NCBI RefSeq assembly: GCF_023053635.1
Contig: NC_086188.1
Span: forward strand, 384,501 to 448,500
Source: Elgaria multicarinata webbii
Taxonomy: Eukaryota; Chordata; Lepidosauria; Squamata; Anguidae
Direction of reading: 5' to 3'
Length of the DNA: 64,000 nt
The notes beneath the pieces were generated by a model that was not told the origin of the DNA, ran no database searches, and saw only the letters and a list, made by a program, of their open reading frames with translations. A program made the position numbers and the translations under genes. Of the stretch, positions 25,501 to 35,389 are shown piece by piece. Position 1 is the first letter of the stretch, and each line of letters opens with the position of its first letter.

Positions 25501-25871
25501 GCAAATCTAGGCAAGAACGCTGCCTTCACCTAACAGGATGGGGGTGGGGATGGGGAGAGCAGCCGCAGTGAGCGGTGCTGCCCCCCTTCCTTCACCCCCG
25601 GGAGTCAAGGCCGCTGCTTTGGAAGGCCCCCCAACCCCCACCCACCCCTGGGCGCATCCTTACCTTCTTTGGCCGAGGCTGAGCTCATCCTGAGCCTGTG
25701 GGATTCGAGGGGCCTTTTGCTGGCAGGAGAGCGGCTCCTGCGGCCACGGCAGCCCTTGCTGCTCTTCCGCCTCTGCTTTGGCTGCTTGTCCTGCTCCTGC
25801 ACGTCTTGCCTGCTCCGAGAGGCGCTCTGGCTCCTGCTCCGAGATCTCTTGCTCACCTGGCTGTGAGCCAT
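22509..25871 (-). CDS. ARL6IP4: ARL6IP4 (ADP-ribosylation factor-like 6 interacting protein 4, SRp25)
   Basis: This is a nuclear SR-like protein linked to pre-mRNA splicing. Coding exons on the minus strand, in transcript order: 25871-25664, 24960-24631, 23591-23474, 23121-23052, 22565-22509. They sum to 783 nt (260 aa plus stop) with all phases matching. The start [14 protein letters not shown] opens an Arg/Ser-rich region. Exon 2 holds an Ser-rich run and a long Lys/Arg-rich nuclear or nucleolar targeting block (residues about 70-160), then [10 protein letters not shown]. Exon 3 begins [11 protein letters not shown] and carries [19 protein letters not shown]. Exon 4 is [20 protein letters not shown]. 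The last exon is [18 protein letters not shown]. Length and C-terminal blocks match human ARL6IP4. The Lys-rich exon has no internal ATG, so ORF scans miss it. Intron 4 appears to start with GC rather than GT. Confidence 0.95.
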
Positions 25872-26900
25872 TGCACCCTCTGTGCACCTGTGGCAGACGA
25901 GTGGATTATTTTTGTTTACTTTCAGGATGGCCATCACCAGTGGTCACTGCCCTGTCCTCAAAGATCGGCCCCAGTGCTGGTCTCATTCCAAACCACGGAA
26001 CGAAGAAATGCTGTCAGCATAGAGGAGCCCCAGTAAGGGACATTATGCCTTGCAAAGAGAGCAGTTTATGACCCCCAACACAGGCTGCCCTCCTAGGGGT
26101 GGGTGGGTTCTTTTTATTGCACTTTTGGCTGCCTAGCTTCGTAGCCACCTCATGGAGTCGACTAATCGCTTTGTAGTCATTTGGATACTACTGGCTATCA
26201 CATCACCCTGTAGCAAGGAGTTCCACCGGTTAATTCTCCGTTGGGCAACGAAGCCCTTCCTTCACCCTGACCCTCCTGCTCTAGTCCATGAACAAGCCTG
26301 CCGTAAGGAAGTTGCTAGCTTGAGCTACTTGAAGGATGCGCGGGGGGTGAACTGTAAAATGTCGCCTTTCCCTTTAAGAATCTCGGGGCGGGTGTGTGTG
26401 TGAGCGCTGTGCCTTTAAGAAACGCGGCGCAGCTACCACTGCCCTTCACAGCCTTTTCAACCAATCGCAGTGTCCCGTTTCCCTCCCTCTTGCTAAGCCC
26501 CGCCTCCACCGTCTTGCCAGAGAAGGACCCCGCCTGGCGGGTACGGCGCATGCGTACTGAAGGCCTGCCCGCCAGAATCACTGCGGGCCCAATTTCGCCC
26601 CCTCCTCGCGGACTCACCGAGCCAGGTAAGGCGCCCGCCGCCGGGGCGAAGGGAGGGAGCGCGGAGCGCCCGGCTGAAGGTCCGCAGACAGCGAGAGCGA
26701 GAGGCAGGAAGGCAGTCGCCCCCCCTCCCCGCCTCCGGCAGCCCTTTCGTCCGCTGCCTCGGCGACTTCCGGTTTCCCCCCCCCGCGCGTTGCTCAGACG
26801 GGTCCGGCGGGGAACCTGAGGCTGCGCGCTTTGGTTCCCACCTCGCCGGCACCTGGACCCACAACAACGCGTCGGAGCCGAACAGGAAAGTGGGCGGGCA
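25872..26900 (-). promoter_or_regulatory. ARL6IP4: ARL6IP4 CpG-island promoter, non-coding first exon and intron 1 (inferred)
   Basis: The coding exon of ARL6IP4 has a good acceptor 16 nt upstream of its ATG (exon begins at 25887), so transcription must start further up. A CpG-dense, GC-rich island spans about 26390-26900. On the minus strand it holds a strong donor (TCG|GTGAGT, exon end 26618), which suits a non-coding exon 1 of about 26618-26800. A CCAAT box on the plus strand lies near 26460. The transcription start is not determined. Confidence 0.5.
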
Positions 26901-27559
26901 GGCAGGCAGGCCGGGCTCCCCCGTTTTATGCCTTTCGTTTTTATTGCTTTAAAACGTTCTTCTACAGTTTCTCTCTTCAAAATGCCCAAAGTAATTCACA
27001 CAACAAAAGCATCTCTTCCAAGTTGCCTTAGATGGAGAGGTGGGGTGTGCATCTTTCACAATAAATATTCCGAACACCTTCTCTACCTGTTTTTCAACTC
27101 TTGGCAAAAATTAAGTTATTTATTCTCCTTTTAATATACTTACTGCCTCTGATTCTGGAGGTAGCAGGGAGCCTCCAGGGCTAGGAGCCGTTGATAGCCC
27201 TGCTCTTCCGCCAGGGATTTCTTCAGCCCCTCTTTAAAGCCATCCAAATCGGTGGCCGTCGCTGCGTCTTGTGGTAGCAATGTGTGAAAACAGGAGGAAG
27301 CTGGGCCTCTGCGCGGGCAAGGCGAGCAGCTGGGGCGGCGGGGTGGGGTGGGGTAACCATCAAGAGAAAAGAATGGTTTTGAAGTGCAGAGATATCAAAT
27401 GGATCAAGCTGTTGGCTGCGCTCCACCGACAGGCACCTTCCCCCCTAAGCTGGGACCCAAGCTAAGGGTTGTTTGCTTATTTAAAACAAGACACCTTTTG
27501 CTTGGCCGTGTAAAAGAATGCGCAGCTACTACTAGGATTGTTCTGCCACTGGCAACGTC

Positions 27560-27565
27560 TTTATT
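27560..27565 (-). terminator. OGFOD2: Poly(A) signal AATAAA of OGFOD2
   Basis: AATAAA on the minus strand lies about 30 nt after the OGFOD2 stop codon (27596-27598), giving a very short 3' UTR. The spacing and the absence of any rival signal make it likely. Confidence 0.65.
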
Positions 27566-27595
27566 GAAACTCAAAGACCCACACACACACCTTCG

Positions 27596-28737
27596 CTACA
27601 CGAAAGAGCACACGTCCACCGTTTCAGGTGGCAACACCTCAGGGCTCCTGGTAAATCCATCTCCGAATCCCTCCGCATCCACCAATTCAGGCTCCCTATT
27701 GCACATGGGGCAAAGCTGGTTGCGGACTGCGGAGGACCGCATCCAGACGATCAGGTTCCAGCGCTCCCCGGAGGCGATGGGCAGCGCCCCGTGCATCTGC
27801 CCTCCCCGATGGAGCAGTCCGTGGAAAGGGATGTGCTCGACCTCGACATACTTTGGCACAGGGTTGGCGTCCTTGAAAAGAATTCAGGAAGATCATGCTG
27901 TTACCGCGGCAATGGCTCAAGGTGCTGCCAGCTCAACGCGAGGGCTTTGGATAGGGACGCAAAACAGGCTGTCTTCTTTGTACAGCATTTGGATACATGC
28001 GGTTCACTACCACAAACTGTGGGGATGGCGAACAGCTTAAAACTTTTTAAAAAACCAACAGGCTTGTATAACGTCATGGTGGTAAGTCCACTGCTGATTA
28101 AATAGAACTCAGACCAAAGTCTACTTAGTCCAGCATGCTATATCCAGTCTAGGCCACTCTGGCGCCTCTGGTATTTCACAAGCAGGGCAGGAAGGTGATG
28201 AAGGTGCCCTCTTCGTCCCCTATAGGCACCTTGCCACTGTACAGGCAGGTTCTGTATAGCTTTTGTAGCTCACGGGCTGTTCAAAAACTATCCCCTATCA
28301 GTTTATCTAATCCTTTTTTAAAGCCAGTTAACCTTGAAGCCATCACCACACACTACAGCAATGAACCCTGTACATTTATTACTCTTATTGTATCACAAAA
28401 TGCGTAATAAAGTGAAAGAAAACTTGAAAGCCACGGGGAGCTCGTGTTTTATTTTAAAAGGAGAGGCACCTGTCTGAATTCAGCAAAGTAGAGATTGCCC
28501 TCGCTGAACTCTTTCCCCAGGGAGACATTAAGAGTGACTTCCGCGTTGTCATAGTGGGAGCTCAAATCAAGGTCTTCGTGCAAGGCATACTTCACAACGA
28601 ACGCTTTGTGGCTGTCCAGGCAGTCTCCGCCGCAGTCCGGGTACAGCAACGCTGTGAGGGGGTGCAGGTATTTCTCACGCAGAGGCGTGATGAAAGCCTC
28701 GTCCATCCCAAGTTCGTCTAAGAGAACCTGCAGTGGA

Positions 28738-28770
<33 letters not shown>

Positions 28771-30874
28771 TGAGAGAGAGAGAGAGAGAGATATTTTAAA
28801 GAAAACATCCCAGGCAGAATATAAATGACGTTTCCAACAGAAGGGTTGGGGCATTTTGTAGCAGTCAGGTTCTTGCAATGTCCCATTTCTAATGTCTCAT
28901 AGTTGCCTCAGTTCAGATAGTAGAGATCTGATAAAATGGAGCAGGGGCTGAATCTAAATGAGGAGAATAACTACGCATTTACCTTGTACTTTGGAGGTTT
29001 GAAAGCACTTCATATACATCATCTCCTTTGCTTGTTTATTTATACTTACATCCCGCTTAATAAGGAAATCTTACAAAAGGTTACTTACAAATATTAAAAA
29101 TCACTATTTAAAGTATCTCCTTTCACGCTGCTGTGTCCCAAGCTACCCATACGTACAAAACATGACTCTCACCCCATAGTTATTCATAGAGTTTGGCCTC
29201 CCCTTGGGCATCTCAGACTGTTCAAAATTCTCCAGCTCATCAATGAAAGCTCGACAGAATTCCTTGGTAAATACCGGAAGTCGATAGAGTCTCTTCTCTG
29301 ATGTTGGGAAGCAGGAAAACAAAAATGGAGGGAGCTTGAATATAACCACTCGCATGGTTGCCCTCTGGCAAGTAAAACTCCCCAGCTAACAAGAGTTAGG
29401 GGAGGGGGCGTTTCCCCCCCTCAACAACGGGAGGGAAGTTGGTTCCTCCTCCCTTCTTTTTGCCAGAAGGGTTCCCAGCTCAGTGGAAGAGGACAAGCTT
29501 TACATGCAGAAGGGCCCCCATGTTTCATCCCAGGCATCTCTGGCTGAAAGGATTTCATGCAGCAAGGCGGAGGAAGACCCATCGCTGCCCAAGGCTTTGG
29601 AGAACCTCTGCCAGGAAAGACCGGCCCTGCTGGGCTAGAGGAACCAAGGGTCTGACTTGGTATAAGGCAGCTTTGTATCGCCTTGTATCTCAGGCCTTCC
29701 ACTGAGCCATGAATTAGTGTTACATACACAGTGGAGGCGGGTGGCTCCGACGTCAGCGGGCAGTGAGTCTGAACCAGTTGGAACTCTAAAGGAGCTCTGC
29801 ATTGTCTTCCACACCTTACGAGGAGGGACTGAAAGGACTGCAGGGCATGTTTAGTCTGGGGGAGAGGAGGCTGAGGGGAGACACGATAGCACTCTTCAAA
29901 TACTTGAAAGGTCACACAGAGGAGGGCCCGGATCTCTTCTCCATCATCCCAGAGTGCAGGACACGGAACAATGGGCTCAAGTTAAAGGAAGCCAGATTCC
30001 AGCTGGACATCAGGAAAAACTTCCTGACTGTTAGAGCAGTACGGCAATGGAACCAGTTACCTAGGGAGGTTGTGGGCTCTCCCACACTAGAGGTATTCAA
30101 GAGGCAGCTGGACAACCATTGGTCAGGGATGCTTTAAGGTGAGCAGGGGGTTGGACTAGGTAGCCTCATAGGCCCCTCCCAGCTCAACTATTCTATGATT
30201 CTATGACTGAAATGCTATGACTGGCATTGTCTGCCCCACTGGCACCTGAGCCTCCAGCAGCCTCCACTGCATATCTGTGGGCAGGCAGGCTAACAAAAGG
30301 CCTGTGAGCTGGTACTCTTTGTGGCCTTCTCTGTGCAAATCAGACCATCGCTGGAGCGTTGACCCAGTTTTGCTGTGCCGAGCTCAGCAGCCCTTGGTGC
30401 CCAGGCGGGGCCGAAGGTCAGCCTAAATCACTGCTTGTGGTAGAAAAGGGAACCGTGCGATTTCAGAGCCCTGCTTCTTTTCCACGGGAGACCAAAGAGC
30501 CCGGAGGCAGCGGGCTTTGCGCCACCGTCCAGAGAAGGAAATACGGAGCCTCCCCAGGTATAACGGCCGCTCCCTCCAGGAATACCAAACACCAGCCTGA
30601 GGCTCAACAGGGGTAGGAGTCCCTTGCCACTGACGCAGCCTGTCTCATGTTGATGACAAACAGAAGCTGTTCTGCTCACCTGATATGGCTTCCACATGGC
30701 CTAGCACCCTTTGCAGATTGGCACCTTCGGAAGTGCAGTATTTCACCGTTTCTAAAAATTCTGGTGCCAGAAACGATTCCTAACATTGGATTGGAAGGAA
30801 AAGCATTACTATTTCCACAGATAATAGCAACTTCTGTTCAACAAGCCTTTAATGTGTTTCAACTTCAGTTCTGT

Positions 30875-30916
<42 letters not shown>

Positions 30917-30992
30917 GCAAAAAATCACAGGCCTGATCTCTTAGCTGTGGTGACTGAGGGAGGGTTGCAGGCTTGTGCACTGGCTGTGTGGG

Positions 30993-31027
<35 letters not shown>

Positions 31028-33386
31028 CATGTCTCTGCCTTTCCTCTCTCCTCCCTCGAACGTAGTGAAGCACGTGTGTGTGTGGGTGTTTTTACCTGTA
31101 AAGCATACAACTGTGGGTGCTTTGGTGTGTAGCTCTGGGAAATGATTGCTTTTCTTTCTCTCGACCGGCAGCCTGATTCCTTTCTCCTCTGCACTTCTTC
31201 TTCCACCTTGGAAAATCCAATCCAATACTTATAATTAGATGGATACAACAGCGCTTTCTCCTCCTGACTTTCTCTGGATCTCCTAGGGTAGGACGTGGCC
31301 CTGCTGACACTCAAGCACCCAAACCCCACAGCTGTGTGGTGATTAGAAGTACTATAGGTTTCACCCAACCCTGCGCGTTTTCTCTTTGTCAGCCCATGTG
31401 TATCAGACTGCAGCCTTGCAGCCCAATCATATAGGGAGCACTCTGGAAACTACCTTGGACCTCCAACTGCCAGGGACCAGAAGATTCGGCAGAAGGGCTG
31501 CTTCTGTGGGCCACTCCTGAGTCTGCCTGCGGCCCCCTTCCCTGGGATACCTGCCGTGTATCCCCTATTGCGAGGGGCCGGAAGAGATGGTTCCCCCACC
31601 CTGCCACCAAACATGCCAACGTATTGCACGATAGTACCTCGGGAGCATTTTAATTATGAGCTGCTTTGGGAGACAATCTTGGTTGAAAAGCAGGGTATAA
31701 AATACAAGAAGTGAATGAATAGGATCGAGCTGTTCTCACAACGAACTCGACATCCAGGTTGTCAAGATGTACTGTACCTCTTGGATGACTGCTTTAAATT
31801 CTTCTTCGCTTCTGCAGCCACGTTGTCTTAATGCCTGCAGGATAAAGAGACGCTGATGGCCTTTATGTGCCGTGCGCGTGCATACACACACACAAACACA
31901 CTTTAACTTATAAAATACAGCTCCGGTTCTTCCTGCATTGAGCAGGGGGTTGGACCCCTTCCAGCGCTACTATTCTAGGATTCTACAGTGGAAGACACCT
32001 GTGCCGGGATTATCCTGTGACTGTCCACAAAAATAACCCAGGGGACCCATGCAGCTCAGAGGCGGAACTTGTTTGCTCAAGTCTGCAGATGCAATTGTTT
32101 TGAAACAGCTCTGGTAACACAAATCTGCCTATATGCAGATCTGTCTCGCGCACATGGTGCTTACAGGCTGAGACCTCTGTACATACTTACTCAGAAGTAA
32201 AATGCATTCAATTCACCAAATTTATACATCTTAGTACAGCCTTGCAGCCCAATCCTATGCATATTGACTTTGAAATAAGCCCCACTACAGTACTTCCTTT
32301 GCTGTGGCAATCTTATTTTATAAACGCGATGGGTGGGCGGGTGGTTTGTTGTTTCGCTGCCTTCCCTCCCTGCTTTATCTGGGGGGATTCTGTATTTCAT
32401 TGTGTCTTTAATCTGTTTTGAAGGCCTTCCGGTGGAAAAGCAGGCTAAAAATAGAATAAACAGGGACATCCCCAAGTCAGTGTGCCTAGGAGTGCCACAT
32501 TGCACAGCGACCCTGTGTATTCAGAAGCCAGCCCCACGGAGTGCAAGGGCACTTCCTCCTGAAACGACCACGACCATGACCACGAAGAGTTTTGTGACCC
32601 TTTAAAGAGGAACACTTTCATTTTGGCATCAGGTTTTGTAGGCACCCTCCCCTATCAGATACATGACGTGTGAAGAAGCTGGCAGGTTATATCCAGCCTA
32701 TGTCTGTAAAGGGGTTCAGACGGGAAACAAGGCCTGCAACTCCCAGTGCTCCTCAGCCGGCATCGCTGCCGAGGGAATGCTGGGGGTTGTAGGATCCGCG
32801 ACCGGATCGCGCCCTGCATCTGCAGCGTCGAGGCTGCCGCGGAGGTGGGCGACGCCGGTGCCACAGGGGCTCTGCGCGCCTTTGCGGTGCCACGAGGCCC
32901 TTCGCGTCGGCTTTGCTGTGACACGAGCCCGGCTCTGGCCCCTCTGGAAAGGGTCGCTCCCAGGCAGCGTGTTTCGGCTCGCAGGGCCTACTCGGGAGTA
33001 AAGCTCCCCTGGGGCCTCAGCGGGGCTGCCTTCGGAGGAGGCGTGTTTGGGGCCGCAGCGCCAGAGGGCGGGCAGGGAGGCAGCCTAAACCCGCCGCCGC
33101 CGCCGCCCCGCGCCGATGTGCGTTGAGCCCACGGGATCCCGGCTTCAATCCGGATCGGCCGCAGCGCAAGAGGCGTGCCCGTGCCCGCCCTCCAGGGCCC
33201 GCGCTGCTCCCCGCCTACCGGCCCGTGATCCCTGCGCAGCTGCTCCGGGTCCCCCGAGTAGCGCAGGTGGAGGCCGTAGCGCGGCACGAACAGGTTGTCG
33301 GTGAAGAAGCAGGCGCAGGCCCGGAAGCGGCCCCGGCCCGGACTCGAGCCCGCCCCCGGCCCCGGCCCCATCCCGCCGGGCTCCAT
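27596..33386 (-). CDS. OGFOD2: OGFOD2 (2-oxoglutarate and iron-dependent oxygenase domain-containing protein 2)
   Basis: This is a predicted Fe(II)/2-oxoglutarate dioxygenase of the prolyl-4-hydroxylase fold; its substrate is not established. Coding exons, minus strand, in transcript order: 33386-33219, 31834-31778, 31206-31096, 30779-30680, 29297-29173, 28727-28470, 27871-27596. The total is 1095 nt (364 aa; human about 350). Exon 1 gives ACACFFTDNLFVPRYGLHLR, diagnostic of the family. Later blocks include FVVKYALHEDLDLSSHYDNA and LCPMCNREPELVDAEGFGDG. The iron ligands are visible as H245 and D247 (HYD) and H300 (MHGA). R310 (GERWN), ten residues on, is the expected 2-oxoglutarate anchor, so the enzyme looks intact. 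The start is the ATG at 33384-33386; an in-frame Met six codons later and an open frame upstream leave the N-terminus slightly uncertain. Confidence 0.96.
28741..28790. repeat. Compound (GT)n(GA)n microsatellite
   Basis: About 14 GT units followed by about 10 GA units, 14 nt upstream of OGFOD2 exon 6 on the minus strand. Confidence 0.95.
29455..29705 (+). repeat. tRNA-derived SINE
   Basis: It has a TTTACATGCAGAAGGGCCCC, TTTCATCCCAGGCATCTC head (degenerate B box) and the tail GTCTGACTTGGTATAAGGCA. A similar copy lies inverted at 60490-60705. Confidence 0.55.
29800..30210 (+). repeat. CR1 LINE 3' end
   Basis: A 111-codon open frame (29802-30137) carries the conserved CR1 terminal peptide: GDTIALFKYLKG, NGLKLKEARFQLDIRKNFLT, VRQWNQLPREVV and LEVFKRQLDNHW. 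It is followed by the CR1 3' tail GGTTGGACTAGGTAGCCTC and the ATTCTATGATTCTATGA end. It is 5' truncated and lies between OGFOD2 exons 4 and 5. Confidence 0.85.
30878..30914. repeat. (GA)n microsatellite
   Basis: About 18 GA units between OGFOD2 exons 3 and 4. Confidence 0.9.
30996..31023. repeat. (CA)n microsatellite
   Basis: About 14 CA units between OGFOD2 exons 3 and 4, about 70 nt from exon 3. Confidence 0.9.
31925..31985 (+). repeat. CR1 LINE 3' terminal fragment
   Basis: CCTGCATTGAGCAGGGGGTT then a TTCTAGGATTCTAC end, the usual CR1 3' terminus. Confidence 0.65.
32178..32285. repeat. Unnamed dispersed repeat (ACTCAGAAGTAA family)
   Basis: TTACTCAGAAGTAAAATGCA, then CCTTGCAGCCCAATCCTATG and a GAAATAAGCCCCACT segment. 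A related copy is at 48140-48245 with TTTACTCGGAGCTAAGTTC and CAGTGGGGCTTTACTCC. Confidence 0.5.
32733..32793. repeat. Short palindromic hairpin
   Basis: CCTGCAACTCCCAG is mirrored by CTGGGGGTTGTAGG with a 33-nt spacer that is itself partly self-complementary. It resembles the inner part of the hairpin family at 16834-16946. Confidence 0.5.
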
Positions 33387-33660
33387 GATGCCAGCCGGAC
33401 CACGAAGGGGAGCGGAACAGATCTCCAAGGGCAACGGGTGCGTCGGCGAAAGCGCCTCGGCGGGAAACAAGCGCTCTGCGCTAGGGAGCGTCGACAAATT
33501 ACGTGCAGGGCGGCTCGAGCAAAGGCAGCCCCGGCTGGGTCAGAGGAGGGCCCGGCCCGGCCCGGCCCGGCCCGGCCTGCCTGCGGGGTTTCTTTCCCTG
33601 CTGCGGCTCCTCAGGCAAGAGGGGTGAGGGGGGCTCAGGAGGGGTCACTGAAGCCCCCCC
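32800..33660 (-). promoter_or_regulatory. OGFOD2: OGFOD2 CpG-island promoter region
   Basis: A GC-rich, CpG-dense stretch surrounds the first OGFOD2 exon. It includes a (CCCGG)n pentanucleotide run at about 33549-33578 upstream of the ATG. No TATA box was seen. The placement rests on composition and position only. Confidence 0.5.
33549..33578. repeat. (CCCGG)n pentanucleotide run
   Basis: About six units upstream of the OGFOD2 ATG, inside its CpG island. Confidence 0.85.
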
Positions 33661-33714
33661 CCAAAAGAAGGCCAGAGAGCACAGGTTTGCTTGAAATGTC
33701 TTTGCACCAACTCA

Positions 33715-33885
33715 TTAATTCATTTATTCCTGACATTTCTGTGCCACCCCTCTGAGCAGTTCGCAACAATTAAAACCGTAAAATACAGATGATAAAATGC
33801 AATACAAAAGTTTAAAACACCAATTTAAAAATAATAAGTGAAGAGAAGCTAGCAGCAGTGCAAAAATTTAAAACAACAATACCAG
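33715..33885 (+). repeat. Diverged copy of the ATAGCCAAAGC LINE-like family
   Basis: TTAATTCATTTATTCCTGAC, a TGTGCCACCCCTCTGAGCAG segment, then an A-rich tail (AATTAAAACCGTAAAATACA). It matches 11286-11460 in layout. Confidence 0.45.
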
Positions 33886-34849
33886 ATATGAGAGCGACGT
33901 GTACCTCCACCCCACCTGCCACGGCCCACATGCCACGGCGGCCCGATCCCCCATGCAGCCTCCCTTCCCACAGAGCCGTCTAAGCTAGTGGCCGCAATGA
34001 GCACATCCCGAGATGGATGGAGAGCTCCGCACGTGACTGAAGGGCCCCCGCTGTGGCCTGGCTCTCCGTGGCACCAACGGCTCTACCGGCTGCACCTCTG
34101 CCTGTTCTCTAGCAGCTCAAGGCACAGCTAGGGAGGCTGGGTGGGGGAGAGAGAGGGAGGGAGGTCAACCATCTTTCAGGCGCCTAGACACCCTCGTCTG
34201 TTTTGGATATTTGAAAGCGGCCGCCTTTTCTTCATCTTCATCTGCTGCCATTAACTCTCTGGTTTGTTTCCTGAAGATACGTCTGAACTGCGCAAATTGG
34301 CTGCAGCCCTCAGGTGACAGTGGCAGAGATCAAGCCTGCGGAGCTACAGGGAGCTCTACCGATACCTGTCGACAGGGAGCTACTCCAAGCATCTCACTGC
34401 CTGGCAGAGGAGGAGCCTGAGGTGAAAGGCTCGGGGGAGGACAGTCTCCCTCCCCGAAATGACCCCAGTGTTCCCTGCTGGACGTGGCAAGAGCGCCTTA
34501 GGGGCCGATTCCCGCAGGAAGCTCCCTCATCCCCGGCCTAGGCTTCGGTCTACTCTCGCAGGCGTGGCGATGCGTGGCCTGACCCACTCTTTGCCAGAGT
34601 CTGCATTAGTGGTGGATGTTAAAGGCTGCCGTCAGTCATGTGCTGCGCGACGCCTCCGCTCGAAGGACTTGTGAGGAGAACGCTTTTGGCTGTGCCCCTT
34701 TCTGGAAGGCCCTGTTTTCTCCGATATTTTACAGTTCAAGAGAGATCCAACTCCATCCTTCCATCCCGTGGTCTCCAAGGGGCAGCTTATGTTCAAAATT
34801 AAAGGAATGTGAAAGTAAAATGCCCACTGAAACCCACAACAGCAGCGCT

Positions 34850-35389
34850 TGGTGAAACCCTGTGGCCGAGCCGCTGCTTCGTGCACGCCCCGGGGTTCAG
34901 CCCAAGACGCCCCGCCGTGGCGGGGAGCCCATGACCAGGTGACCTGCGTGCGGCCAGTCGGTGCGCCTGCCGCCCCGGTGCTGTCGACGGCCCCCTTCAA
35001 GGCTCTTCCGCTGAAGCGGATGTGGACTGGGCAGGCCTGAGAACAGACCACAGCCCTGCTGCAGCAGCCCTTCCAGGGGGGGACAGTCAACCGGGCCAGG
35101 TGGGCGCCCAGGCCGCGGCAGCTTCACAGACTTTAGAGAGAGGTGGGCGCAATGGGACCAGGGCCGGCGTGCGTGCGTGAGCCACAGGTCAAAGCCACGG
35201 ATGGACTCTGCAGTGCTACGGCGGCGGGTGTTTGGACACAGTCCCTTAGCAAAAGCATAACACGGGGCTGCCGGTGTGTCTCCCCGGAAAGCCTCCGGCT
35301 CCTCCTCTGGCCGGGAACCGGCTGGAGCCTTCCGTGCGTGGCTGACCGGGGCGGGGGGGGAGCCGGCCCTCCAGCCCCCGCTGCTGAGC
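34850..35389 (+). promoter_or_regulatory. GIN2: GC-rich 5' region of GIN2 (promoter/5' UTR, inferred)
   Basis: The GC- and CpG-rich sequence directly upstream of the GIN2 ATG is the natural promoter candidate. The frame stays open back to an ATG at 35276, so an N-terminal extension of 38 residues is possible. No TATA element was recognised. Confidence 0.35.
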
